A stretch of DNA of 64,000 bases from NCBI GenBank assembly GCA_963575745.1, contig CAUYUJ010018063.1, forward strand, positions 1 to 64,000, read 5' to 3'. Of this stretch, positions 49,882 to 59,122 are shown in pieces. The notes beneath the pieces are model-generated. The model worked only from the letters and a program-made list of their open reading frames with translations. It was not told the origin of the DNA and did no database searches. The DNA is from Prorocentrum cordatum (taxonomy: Eukaryota > Sar > Dinophyceae > Prorocentrales > Prorocentraceae). Positions within the stretch are counted from its first letter, which is position 1. Every line of letters begins with the position of its first letter. The position numbers and the translations under genes were made by a program.

Positions 49882-51263
49882 CTTCCACTCGCGAATGTTC
49901 GTGCATCGGGGATGTCCAAGAAATCAATTTTCTGATTGTTACCGACCTGTCTCCACTGATCCAAGGGCGTGTTCTCGTCAATTACTATCGAGTCGTGTGG
50001 TCCGCCGGGGCCATGGGGCCCCCTGCGTCCACCCCCGCCATCAGAGGGGTCTGACCCTCCTGGGCCCCCCGGAAGCGATCTTCGCGGTCCTCTACTGCGA
50101 TCATCTTCGAGTGAAGATGCGATCGCAGTGTTGGGAGCGTCGCTCTTGTCATCATCTTCTCCGCCCTGTCCTGCATTGCCGGGCGACTGAGTCGCCGTCT
50201 TTCCCTTGGGGCCATCTCCGTAGGTTGCGCGGTGGTTGGCAAGGGTGTAGTTTTCACTACGTCCAGTTAGCCTCATCCCAGCAGGGAGTCCACTATCAGC
50301 GGTACTCGGCTTAGCCGGACCTTCAAGGGCAGGTCCTGGGACAGAATAACGTTGTTGTAACAGCGGTCTCAAGGGGGTTTCTTGCGAAAACAACGGAAAT
50401 CCGAACGACTTCGACGTGGGTCCGACTTCGCGTTTTGTTTCAGTATGCGGATTCGGGTCGGCGATGATATCCTTCGGCCTCATCATTCCTATCTCTCTGT
50501 TAGCCGCGTTCGATGCAATCTCTTCTTCTCGCATGTTAGCCGCTGACCTTTCACTCTTCCACAGGTCGCATCTAGAGCATCTCCTCGTACTCGCATCGAT
50601 ATGCTCGTTGCAGGCCGGGCTGCCACATCCGACGCAGTCGTCTGTCTTCGGTCGACCGCAAACGACGCAAAACTGGTCCACGGGAAGCGTGTTTCCATTC
50701 CCATCGGGAGGGGGGCGTATGGCACCTCCTACCAGCATGGTCGATGCTCCCGCATGTGCCACGGTCGCCTGTTCGAGCTGCGCATGGGCAGGCGCGATGC
50801 TCGACGACTGAGCCGTCGAAAGTCGGTGTATGTTCGACCCGAACGGCTTAGCCGGCGGGTATCTATTGTCGCTCGACATTATACGCTGAAGAGACGATCT
50901 GGCTTCCTCATGCGATTTAAGCTTTTCTATATAGAGATTGGTCTGGCTGTTTAGCTTCGCAGCTACAGCTTGGGCGTTGTCTGCTTTCAGCCTGGCGGCT
51001 TTGAGTTCTTCTTGTAATCCCTGCTTTTCTCGTTCCGCCACGGCTGTCGCGATTTGTTCTCCTTCTATTTTTGCCACCGCAACAGCAGCGGCAACCGTGT
51101 GAGCGTCCGCAGATTCTTCGTTCGCCATCATGACGGGCCTTCTCTCCAAAGTCAATAATTCTCTGTATTTGTCTTCCGCTTCCCTCTCCACTTGCCATTT
51201 CACGGCCTCAGTCTGGTTGTACAGGTGTTCTATAAGCACTTGTTCACGCTCTCTAGCGGCCAT
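49746..51263 (-). CDS. Copia N-terminal region, part 2: coiled coil and zinc cluster
   Basis: A 505-residue frame. Residues about 1-125 are a coiled coil (REREQVLIEHLYNQTEAVKW and VAEREKQGLQEELKAARLKA). Residues about 205-245 form a dense Cys cluster, CVVCGRPKTDDCVGCGSPAC then NEHIDASTRRCSRC, likely binding two or more zinc ions. The rest is Gly/Pro/Ser-rich and disordered. Its end overlaps the gag frame by 136 bp, which marks a frameshift. I know no copia gag with this arrangement. Confidence 0.65.
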   Translation of the reverse strand: MAAREREQVLIEHLYNQTEAVKWQVEREAEDKYRELLTLERRPVMMANEESADAHTVAAAVAVAKIEGEQIATAVAEREKQGLQEELKAARLKADNAQAVAAKLNSQTNLYIEKLKSHEEARSSLQRIMSSDNRYPPAKPFGSNIHRLSTAQSSSIAPAHAQLEQATVAHAGASTMLVGGAIRPPPDGNGNTLPVDQFCVVCGRPKTDDCVGCGSPACNEHIDASTRRCSRCDLWKSERSAANMREEEIASNAANREIGMMRPKDIIADPNPHTETKREVGPTSKSFGFPLFSQETPLRPLLQQRYSVPGPALEGPAKPSTADSGLPAGMRLTGRSENYTLANHRATYGDGPKGKTATQSPGNAGQGGEDDDKSDAPNTAIASSLEDDRSRGPRRSLPGGPGGSDPSDGGGGRRGPHGPGGPHDSIVIDENTPLDQWRQVGNNQKIDFLDIPDARTFASGRCTQYAPTLDHRPRARLHSTGLPRLRIQPWRMSNSRKPDDSSVST

Positions 51264-51265
51264 GG

Positions 51266-52837
51266 CTAGGGCGACCCGTTCAGCCTCAAACGTTTTCCTG
51301 GCTTCGTCACAGATTTAATTAACTCTTCCCTGTCCATCCGAGCTCTTTCTGCCAGATTCGCCTCAGTAGTCAGAAGCTCTCCCTGAGTGTTAGCCTCTGC
51401 CAGCCTGGCCTGATCTTGGACAGATTGCAAGAAGAGATACGTGCAGTTGTGTTCGTCCATTGGGTAGCACTCCGTGCATAGCCATTGTATATTGCACTTG
51501 TTGCAAGCGTCCGAGCAGTTCCTGCACGCTGGGTTCCTACATGCGCCTTCGGGCTTGTTGGCCTTTCCTGGGCATCTGTCTTCCGCCTGAGGCGCGCAGC
51601 CAGGATTCGGATTCCAACATACCTCCATCATAGAGACTGTACTGCTGCTTCTAGAGGTAGACCTCGCCCCTGACCTCGGTATTTTGGGTCTTCCCCTGCT
51701 CGAAGCGTTCGATCTTGGGCGAGCAAAAGTACTTTCTGGTGGTTTGGGTGCATTTAGGAGCTCCTCATCCTTCTCGTCTCGTTTGATTAGCTGAGAATAT
51801 ATATTTTGTTGTCCGACCATTTCTTCGTCCTCATCAACAGCCGGAATGGTGGGTTGCCACTCGCCTGAGGCGGTGGCGTTACGGAAGAAGCCTTCTTTTA
51901 ATGGCGAGACGTTTAGCTCATAGTCCTCCTTCCGTTGTTTCTTGAGATTAGGCGCAGGCGTTCGCCCGGCGGACTCCCTCTCATGCTTCGCTTGAGTCTC
52001 CGACCTGTCCGCCTGAGGCGTCAGGATACTAGTGTCTTCATCGGATCCATCTGGAGACCAGCTTTTGTCACGAGCAGGGATGTCCTCATCCAACATTACG
52101 GACAACGCTCGGCTCAGGAAAATATCATTGTTGATACTATCAAAACTTTGTTCCATGGAGTATATTTCGTGATCTTTGTCCAATGGATCGTCGCTATCCT
52201 GGCCAAATTGTCCGTTAAGTGCTGTAGGTGCTGGGGCCGTAATGTGCATGCCCACCCAATCTACGGGGATGTTAGGATACGCACTCGGATTCCCTTGGGC
52301 TTCTCCTGGCCGACTGGCTTCGCCAGCGGCAATGGCGATAGTCTGTGGAGCATTCTGAATGGGACTTATCGACTCCGTCGAGTTGGCACTTAACCTGGAA
52401 GAACATGCGCCTCTTCTGGGCCTTGGCGTGACGCCTCCTCGCCCGTGAGGGTCAGGGGTTTGCTCACGATCACCTATCGGAACCCCTACTGTGGGCATGT
52501 CCACCGACATTTCGGTTATCCCATTAGTATTTCCCCCCCTGGTGGCCCGATCGGCGATTGTCGAAGGAGGGATTCGGTCTTGAATAAGACCGATTGTATC
52601 TGCTTCGTGTCCATCATGTTGTTCAACGCGCCAATCTGCGCTTCTCGAGATATTAGGGACGATGTCAGTCTTATCGTAGCTCTCACCCGCAGCGACTGAA
52701 TCGCGGGGCACGGCTTGAATATTCCCTTTTGTATATGATGGCCCCGCGTCGACTGAGTCGCGCGTTTCGGCTGATAGCCAGTCTTTCCTCTGAGAATCGG
52801 GGTAAGATGACAAAAGGACATGAGATCTCATGTTCAC
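51266..52837 (-). CDS. Copia N-terminal region, part 1: disordered, Cys-rich, coiled coil
   Basis: A 523-residue frame starting MNMRSHVLLSS. Residues to about 420 are acidic/Ser-rich and disordered. About residues 425-470 carry about 13 Cys, including CRNPACRNCSDACNKCN and WLCTECYPMDEHNC, a B-box/LIM-like arrangement. A helix follows, LQSVQDQARLAEANTQGELL then TTEANLAERARMDREEL, running by frameshift into the coiled coil of the next segment. The start is the first ATG and is unsupported by other evidence. Confidence 0.6.
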   Translation of the reverse strand: MNMRSHVLLSSYPDSQRKDWLSAETRDSVDAGPSYTKGNIQAVPRDSVAAGESYDKTDIVPNISRSADWRVEQHDGHEADTIGLIQDRIPPSTIADRATRGGNTNGITEMSVDMPTVGVPIGDREQTPDPHGRGGVTPRPRRGACSSRLSANSTESISPIQNAPQTIAIAAGEASRPGEAQGNPSAYPNIPVDWVGMHITAPAPTALNGQFGQDSDDPLDKDHEIYSMEQSFDSINNDIFLSRALSVMLDEDIPARDKSWSPDGSDEDTSILTPQADRSETQAKHERESAGRTPAPNLKKQRKEDYELNVSPLKEGFFRNATASGEWQPTIPAVDEDEEMVGQQNIYSQLIKRDEKDEELLNAPKPPESTFARPRSNASSRGRPKIPRSGARSTSRSSSTVSMMEVCWNPNPGCAPQAEDRCPGKANKPEGACRNPACRNCSDACNKCNIQWLCTECYPMDEHNCTYLFLQSVQDQARLAEANTQGELLTTEANLAERARMDREELIKSVTKPGKRLRLNGSP

Positions 52838-53126
52838 TATGCTCAGGGAGCGCGGAGGCGAGATGAGACATTGATAAAACAGATATCCGTTAAGCTAAAC
52901 CACTCGATCAGGAATAGGAAGGGAGGAGGAAGGCCGAGGACGGACGACGACAGATCGCCCGCGCCCCCCAGCGCGCTCTTTTTCTCTCCTGCCAGCCGAG
53001 TTCGGCTGGTTTGAGCAGTCTCACAGCTGCAGACATGCAGCGTCAGTGCACGCGGACAGTTCGATGCATGCACTCTAAGTTATCTTCTACTTGAGTATTA
53101 TGCGGAGAGGAGCATATTTACTTTAC
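52838..53126. other. Candidate 5' non-coding region of the copia element
   Basis: No frame or repeat recognised. Contains the short palindrome CCGAGTTCGG. It is the place to look for a 5' LTR and primer-binding site, which I could not identify. Confidence 0.4.
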
Positions 53127-53271
53127 TGGAGGAGGAGGAGGAGGAGGAGGAGGAGGAGGAGGAGGAGGAGGAGGGGGGGGGGCGAAGGATGTCTTCAGAC
53201 TGAGGCTTTCCGCAGCCACAAGCCCGAAACTGCCAAACGAAACTCGAACATCGACCCTCCTCCTCCTCCTA

Positions 53272-53310
<39 letters not shown>

Positions 53311-53340
53311 CTCCTCCTCCTCCTCCTCTCCTCACCCTTC
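53127..53340. repeat. Opposed (GGA)n and (CCT)n tracts
   Basis: GGA at 53127-53177 and CCT/CGTCCT at 53255-53335 form an inverted pair with a 75-bp spacer, next to a MITE-2 copy and bordering the copia 5' side. Confidence 0.93.
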
Positions 53341-53373
53341 TCATCTCCATCTTGGCTACACGCAAGAGGTAAC

Positions 53374-53527
53374 CGTAAGCACGAGTGACCTTCGATGCGC
53401 GGCCACGGGGGGGGCCCTTTGGGGACACCGCCAGGCGCGCGAGCCGCTGCTTCGCATCGCATTCAACGATCGGGGTGCACCATTGGGCCTGCACCAAAGG
53501 CCACTTCAGCAAGAGGTCGCTCTTACG
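53374..53527. mobile_element. MITE-2 family, copy 3
   Basis: The left end CGTAAGCACGAGTGACCTTC and the right end GAGGTCGCTCTTACG are inverted. Further inside, GATGCGCGGCC pairs with GGGCCTGCACC-type sequence. The core GGCGCGCGAGCCGCTGCTTC then GCATCGCATTCAACGATCGG is shared with copies 2 and 4. About 154 bp, non-coding. Confidence 0.75.
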
Positions 53528-53750
53528 TGTAGTCGACCATCCTCCTCCTCCTCCCCCATCTGCTGCTCCTCCTCCCCCTCCTCCTCCTGGCCAGGCTCTG
53601 CCCAAACCGGGGGCGTGTCCTGGTCGTGTCTTGTTTTTCGTCCTGGATCGCTTATTTTTGCCTGCCCCAGGTCCGACGACGAGTGGGCCCCCATGCCGAG
53701 GCCGATGAAAAACATCCTCGAGCGACGTCGTCGTCCTTTCTCCCCCCGAA

Positions 53751-53812
53751 CGCCGATGTGGGCGAGGCGGGGAAGTGCGTCTTCGGCACCTGCAGCGGCA
53801 GCCGGGAAGCCT
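53751..53812. repeat. Duplicated 60-bp segment, copy 1
   Basis: CGCCGATGTGGGCGAGGCGG followed by GAAGTGCGTCTTCGGCACC. The partner is at 54102-54165. On the plus strand both encode ADVGEAG(K/E)CVF, on the minus strand KTH(F/S)PASPTSA. Which strand, if any, is coding is unknown. Confidence 0.7.
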
Positions 53813-53859
53813 CCGGGGGACGAACGACGGCCAGAGCATACACAAACTCTGACCTTGGC

Positions 53860-54095
53860 CTCCTCCTCCTCCTCCTCCTCCTCGTCCTCCTTCTAATCCC
53901 TCCTCCTCCTCGTCGTCCTCCTCCTGCCCCCTCCTCCTCCCGCCTCCCTCCTCCCTCCTCCCTTTTCCTCGTCCTCCTCCCTTTTCCTCCTATTCCTCCT
54001 CCCTTCCCTCCTCCTCCTCCTCCTCCTCCTCCTCCTCCTCCTCCTCCTCCTCCTCCCCCCTTCTCCTCCTCCCTCTCCTCCCTCCCTCCCTCCTC
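53860..54095 (-). repeat. (CCT)n tract
   Basis: CCT triplets with CTT and CGT variants, lying between the two copies of the 60-bp segment. Confidence 0.93.
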
Positions 54096-54101
54096 CCGCG
54101 A

Positions 54102-54165
54102 TCGCCGACGTGGGCGAGGCCGGGGAGTGCGTCTTCAGCACACGCGGCGGCAGCGTGGCCGGGCC
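54102..54165. repeat. Duplicated 60-bp segment, copy 2
   Basis: TCGCCGACGTGGGCGAGGCC followed by GGGGAGTGCGTCTTCAGCAC, about 85 percent identical to 53751-53812 by eye. Both copies follow pyrimidine-rich sequence. Confidence 0.7.
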
Positions 54166-54698
54166 GCCGGGCGGCGCGGCTCCCAGGAGCGTGGGCAGGG
54201 ACCGCACGGGGGGCGGCGGCTGCGCGCTCGGTGCCTCGCGGGCGGGGGCGGTCCCCAGGCTGGTTTCCCAAGGAACGCACAAGGGCATACAGTGCGGGCG
54301 CGGCCGCAAGAAGGCCTCGCAAGAGACCCAAGCCTGAGAGCCCGTGCGCGAGGTGCACCTGAGGAGGGACCTGAGGGCACCCTGAACGCAACAGCTCCCT
54401 CAACGGCTGCGGGAAATCACCGCGCAGCGCGAGGAGCGAAGAAGCCAAGGATACCCTGACGGACAGCATCTGGATTCTTGATGCGCGCCCCCTCTGTACA
54501 GTCATCGGCCCGACCTAAGGAACGATCCATAAGGAACGAAGGCCCCTTTTTTCCCAAGGGTAACGCACAAGAAACGATACGTAATACATGACGCATGAAG
54601 AGCGATCAATCACGCATGCAAGCCTGAGAGACGACCGAGCCCCTCTTGAAAAGTAAGTGTTTTTTCTTCAAGCCGCCCGCTGTACTAGTACTGTGTTC
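54166..54698. other. Stretch without a recognised gene
   Basis: Plus-strand frames are Gly/Arg-rich. The AAGGAACGA/AAGGAACG phrase recurs near 54518 and 54531. Nothing else recognised. Confidence 0.4.
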
Positions 54699-54872
54699 GG
54701 CAGCGAGCGAGGGGGGAAGCGAGAAGGAGAAGATCTCAGAAACCCTCGCGCCTTCAGAGAGGTTTTTTCGCGTGTCTTCGGGGGGGACGAAAAGAACTTC
54801 TCAGAAAGCCTGGGGACTTCCGATCCTTCTGAGAAGGCCTGCCCTTTCGCACTTCCCCCCAGGCTCGCCGCC
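54699..54872. mobile_element. MITE-3 family, copy 2
   Basis: About 174 bp. The left end GGCAGCGAGCGAGGGGGGAA and the right end CACTTCCCCCCAGGCTCGCC then GCC are inverted over about 25 bp. The interior order matches copy 1 (CCCTCGCGCCT, GTGTCTTCGGGG, GGACTTCCGATCC). Confidence 0.75.
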
Positions 54873-55144
54873 GATACGTGTCCTCCTTAGAGGCGCGCGT
54901 CCGACCCGAACAGATAGTACAGCCGTCGTATAGCAGATCGTTTCCCGAGCTGTATGGCCAGAGCGCGCCCGTCGCGGAGCTTCTGCTGCAAAATTTCTCG
55001 ACGCGCGCGCGGCGTTCGGGTGTGTGTGTCCGTGACGCCGACTCGCAGATTCCGTCTTTTTCTTGCGGCCATGTCGGCAAGCAGGTCACGAAGGTCAGTA
55101 AGAATGCAGAGCCGTAGTTTAGTGAGTAGGCAAGTCGTTTGGAT

Positions 55145-55400
55145 CAGTAGGTCAGGTCTCCTTGCGTAGCGATAAAATCACAACGGAGGGTGTCTTGTAA
55201 TTTTCGGCCTCCAGGCCCTGGGATCATCATCGTACGGCTCAGGATGGAAACAAAAAACTACAGGGGCTCGGGGCTCCGAGGGCGTCCAGATCGTTCACAA
55301 CGGTCGCTGGAGGCCCGAATTATTGCTCGAAGGCCAGGCCTCCTCGCGTGGCGATAGCAAACAACGACGGACGGTTTTACTTGGTACAGACCGGCTCAGA
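55145..55400. repeat. Diverged tandem duplication, about 180-bp unit
   Basis: CAGGTCTCCTTGCGTAGCGA (about 55152) corresponds to CAGGCCTCCTCGCGTGGCGA (about 55336). Downstream CGGCTCAGGATGG corresponds to CGGCTCAGAATGG. Non-coding as far as I can see. Confidence 0.65.
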
Positions 55401-55693
55401 ATGGGGCTCTCACCTTGACGCTGTTCGCATGTGTTTTGAACACTTAAACAAACGCGCAACGGCTCGCTGCAGCGTGGGACTGCAGCGTGCGACTTCCTTG
55501 AAGTAGTTTCGTCTGGCATTCACTCAGTGAATCAATTCTGCCGATGGCGGGTGGTTCCTTTGAAACATGGGGGTCCTTTTTTGCTACATTTCTGACCGTC
55601 CGTCGACTCCTGCTTGCCAAAGGTGGAAAAGCGTGCGAAACACTTAGCTGCCGTCCATTCCCCTCTCCGCCCCCCGCAGCCGACCGGCCATGA

Positions 55694-55808
55694 CTGGGGG
55701 AACTGTGGTCCCACCCCCCCTGGGGGAACCCATAGCATCGACGAGCGCTCGAGAGGGGTGTCGAAATCGATGGGTCCCCCGGGGGGGTAAGGACCACAGC
55801 TCCCCCAG
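55694..55808. mobile_element. Palindromic TIR element, 115 bp
   Basis: CTGGGGGAACTGTGGTCCCA at the left pairs with its near reverse complement at the right, AAGGACCACAGCTCCCCCAG. Pairing continues through CCCCCC(C/T)GGGGGA(A)CCCAT on both sides to a small AT-richer centre. No second copy was seen in this window, so family status is inferred from structure only. Confidence 0.6.
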
Positions 55809-56050
55809 TTCGGGCGTTGGCAGAACTTGGTTTATAATGGGATCTGGTTTGCTGATGTGTACTGGGGGACGCCCACCCCGCCCCTTCCACTCACCGGAAC
55901 TGCCGTCACACGAAAAACCACACAACGTACGGCAAACCTGGTTTAGTGCTCCAGGGCCCTACTACTAACCGGGCCCCCTCTCATCAGGTCCTGGCTATAC
56001 CCGACCAGTTGTGGCTGGCCTGCCCAAGGTCCAAAATGCAGTTAAACGAA
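55809..56050. other. Stretch without a recognised feature
   Basis: Mixed sequence. No gene or repeat recognised. Confidence 0.4.
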
Positions 56051-56051
56051 A

Positions 56052-56757
56052 CGTAAGAGTGACCCTAGGCAAGAATGCCCTTTGGTGCGCGGCCTTCGGG
56101 GGGCCCGTGGGGGCCTGGAGCAACCGCGCAAGCCGAGGCCGTCGGATTGCATCAACGATCGGTGGGGCGCGCTTCGATAGATCCCTAGCGCCAGCAGGGA
56201 ATTGCGGACTTCCGCCAATTCGTTCCGGGCGCCCCAGAACACCCGCCCGAGGGCTCTGCGAAGCCATACGTAATCGGGCGCCACCGCGGAATGTTCAGGC
56301 ACTGCCGGGCCGCATCGCGATGACGTCAGACCGGGTCCGGCGTCAAGGCCGAAACCGGGCCGAAACTTGGCCCCCCCGAGGCCGCAAATAACTTTCAATA
56401 GTAAAGAATTGAATTGTAAAGCGCGGAATGCGAAAAGTTATTCAAAGTTAGTCAAAGCTAGCCGAAGTTAATCAAAGTTATTCCAGGACGATTTGGGACC
56501 AGTCCCAAAGCGGAGAGCACGTCGCCCGCTCGAGTGGGCCCCCCCTCGCCAAACAAAACACGCGGAAGAATACACCGTGCATGCGTTGCGATCGATTGCG
56601 AAGGGCGCACCCTGAATCAAGCGCGCTCTGATGCGAGCGCAGACTGGTGCAGCGTGCGCCGACACGAGGCCGAGCGCACTCCTCAAGAAAATCTGTCCCA
56701 CACCATTAGGGCCAACACTGAAGGTCACTCTGGCCAAGGGTCGCTCTTACGTGTAGC
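56052..56757. mobile_element. MITE-2 family, copy 4 (long or nested)
   Basis: The left end CGTAAGAGTGACCCTAGGCA and the right end GGTCGCTCTTACGTGTAGCC are inverted, but lie 700 bp apart rather than about 150. The family core GCGCAAGCCGAGGCC... is next to the left end. The extra 530 bp includes an AT-rich patch with CAAAGTTA repeats (about 56445-56480). It is either a longer relative or a copy split by an insertion. Confidence 0.6.
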
Positions 56758-57115
56758 CGAAGTTAAGGGGGGGGAGTCACCGGCGCTCCTCCCGGGCCCT
56801 CGCAGCCCCCACTCAAGAAGAGCTCCAACGGGGCTGGACCTAAACGCCGTTTTTCGTTATATTTTTCGTGTTGCCCTGCCTGTTTTCCTGCGCCTCCCTG
56901 CCAAAACGAAAAACAAAACACAGCCGACGTCCAGCAAACCAGCTTTTAGGTCCAGCCTTGACACACTGGACGGGCCCCGAGAACAACCGAGATGGCCTCA
57001 AGCTGGCCCAGGATGCCCCAATAAGGCCCAAAGAAAAGTCCCAAAGAAAAGTCCCAAGAGGTCCCCGAGAGGCACATTGCCTTATGACTATGATCTTGGC
57101 GTTGCCTCGCCGCAG
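56758..57115. other. Stretch without a recognised gene
   Basis: Mixed sequence with the direct repeat CAAAGAAAAGTCC at about 57030-57050. Short frames lack motifs. Confidence 0.4.
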
Positions 57116-57117
57116 GT

Positions 57118-57207
57118 GGAAGAGGATGGGGAGGAGGAAGAAGAGGAGGAGGGGGAAGGGGAGGAGGAGGAGACGGAGGAGAAGGAGGGGGAGGAGGAGG
57201 GTACTGA
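57118..57207 (+). repeat. (GGA)n tract at the 3' border of LINE-D
   Basis: GGA/GAA triplets about 60 bp beyond the LINE-D stop codon in the LINE-D direction, the same geometry as at LINE-B and LINE-C. Confidence 0.92.
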
Positions 57208-57265
57208 GGGCACTGACAACATGGGCACGTCATGGTGCCCCTCGCCCCACGGCGCAATTCGAGCT

Positions 57266-57730
57266 TAGTCGCTGTCGATAAGCTCGGGTGCCTCCTTCTG
57301 AGACCTCCGGCACGACCTCCCCCACTGCACAAGATCATCCGGCGAGGCGAAACCATGCAACTTGGTGACTGAGACGGCCTTGAGGCTCCGAAAGCGACGG
57401 AGGCGCAAACTCCCCCCCGCACCAGAAACTCTGGAATCAGGGCCCATGTGGCTGCCAGCCGAAACCTGACTCTCTACAGACTCGCTGTCAAGGCTCCCCG
57501 CAGCAACAGCAGCAGCAGAGCCCCCACCAGCGCCCAGCAGAGGACCCCAAACAGCTTTCATCGCAACGTTCGGTCCAAAGGCAGGGCCCACCCTGGCTTC
57601 GCCACGAGCGTGCCCTGGGAACAACGCCCGCCTCAGCATAGACCGCTGGGTCTTGAGGCCAGGATGCTTGGAGCCCTGGCGCTCCTCTCTGCGACCGCGC
57701 GCCGACGCGTGCGCAGAGGCCCCGCAAATT
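57266..57730 (-). pseudogene. LINE-D C-terminal tail
   Basis: The frame 57265-57639 ends KLHGFASPDDLVQWGRSCRR then SQKEAPELIDSD and a stop. The acidic IDSD end parallels SSDSD (LINE-C) and SESSD (LINE-B). The CxxC pairs of the other tails are not evident here. A short poly-Gly/Ala run stems from a CAG-like repeat near 57500. Confidence 0.55.
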
Positions 57731-57732
57731 CT

Positions 57733-58640
57733 TCAGAACAACAGGTCCGTCAAGTCCTGGCCGTGGTCGGTGACTGCGGCTCGCGCCAGCGAGCGGCCCC
57801 TGACAACCCGGGGGGCTCCTGAGGCGGAGACAAAGGACTCATCTACCTCGCCTGGTTCAGCAGAGCCTGTCACAGTGGGAGGAGGATGCAGGCTCGGAGC
57901 GGGGTTAGGAAACGCGACCCCCTCAGCCAAGGACCGATCCTGGAAAGGCGCCACACCCTCTTCCAAACATGCCTGAATTAGACCCGGAGGTGCATCAGCA
58001 CCCAAGACTGCGTCCGCAGTACCGACAAGATCCCGCCCGTCTGGCTGCTCGAGCTCCCCAACAACTTCTTGGCATCTACTCTGCCACTTCACGATGTCCG
58101 AGGCAATCCTTTCACACCCAGAGACGCAATCCAAGTGGTCCTGAGAAACGTTCCAGAGGCGGGCTCCTCTCTTGACCCACTTATCAGCGAGCGCATTGCC
58201 TTTTTTATGAGCCATTCCTCATTGTCTGAGGTGGCGGCAGCTAGATTCCTGTGGGCCTTTACTTTACAAGCAGAAGCCAATCTGCCGACGCCGCTCCACC
58301 AAAGACCCCGCATGTGACGACGAGGGCTGAAAGCCGAGGGGGCAATGCTGGAGTCTGTCGCACAACCATGCGCGCCTGAACAATCCGTGTGGGCCTCCAG
58401 CGGGTGGTCGGCTGACAATTCGCTGAACTGAGGGGGCGCCCTGAAACCCCAGTCCCCCCGTCCCGAACCGCCTGTCCTGGCGCCGCATGGAGCGGCGCCG
58501 CGCCGTGCGTGGCGCCGATCAAGTTGCCAGCTGGGTCGATCTGAACGACCGACCACCCTGCGCGACTAAACCCCTGAAGGTGGGAAAGCCGAGCCGTCGA
58601 CGAAGACCGCGCCCCGAAACCTCCACCCAGGGAAAACGCG
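57733..58640 (-). pseudogene. LINE-D RNase H
   Basis: The first Asp region GAVFVDGSAFPP is at the end of the 58566-59009 frame. The next piece, RAGWSVVQIDPAGNLIGATH, is in the 58259-58744 frame. The last core region, HKKGNALADKWVKRGARLW, is in the 57733-58215 frame. Three frames for one domain show decay, but order and spacing match the RNase H of LINE-C. Confidence 0.65.
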
Positions 58641-59122
58641 GACAAACCTGAGCTGATCCTCCCGAGGAACCTCCTCGCAAGGGAAGCAGAGAGACGGAGA
58701 GGGGGAGAGGCATCTCGCCATGAGCTCACCAGCCTCCTCCCCAATCTGCTTCACATACTGAGCAGCCTGTGTGACATGCTGCGGGCACGCCTCGCGCCTG
58801 TGCTGGAGACATCTGGGGCAATCGTAGAAGCGATGCCACAAGGTGCCTCTCGTGCAGCAGTGGGCGCAGGCAGACTGAGCATTACCCCTAGAGTGCAACC
58901 GAGCTTGAGGCCAATGGGGCCCACCGACCAAGCTCCGAATGGCAGCAGCATGACGCGGCGACCAGCTGCCATCAAAGTCCTTATTGATGAGGCGAGTGGG
59001 GGAGGCCAATTGAGAGGCGAGACCCAGAGCGCTTGGAGTCTCTCCGTCGCCGCGATGTCAGAAGCCTGAAGCGCCAGATGCCTTGCAATCTCAACAAAGA
59101 AAGCAGGGGGATAAGCCAGCAA
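58641..59122 (-). pseudogene. LINE-D zinc motif
   Basis: CAHCCTRGTLWHRFYDCPRC is a C-x2-C-x7-H-x4-C motif equivalent to those of LINE-A, -B and -C, and is followed by RREACPQHV. The preceding residues (LGGPHWPQARLHSRGNAQSA) are the usual pre-motif region. Confidence 0.7.

Larger units (their letters stand above)
41462..52837 (-). mobile_element. Ty1/copia-like retrotransposon, frameshifted
   Basis: Read on the minus strand, the order is N-terminal Cys-rich/coiled-coil region, gag with zinc fingers, protease, integrase, RT, RNase H, then an extra ORF. Integrase before RT is diagnostic of copia over gypsy. The element changes frame about ten times, so it is inactive as read. I compared 52.84-53.1 kb with 41.1-41.8 kb by eye and found no LTR pair, tRNA-primer site or polypurine tract. 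Ends are therefore provisional. Confidence 0.85.

Noticed and set aside
41100-53100. LTR pair for the copia element
   Set aside because: The only shared string noticed (GCGCCCCCCAGC near 40968 and 52964) is too short and compositionally biased.
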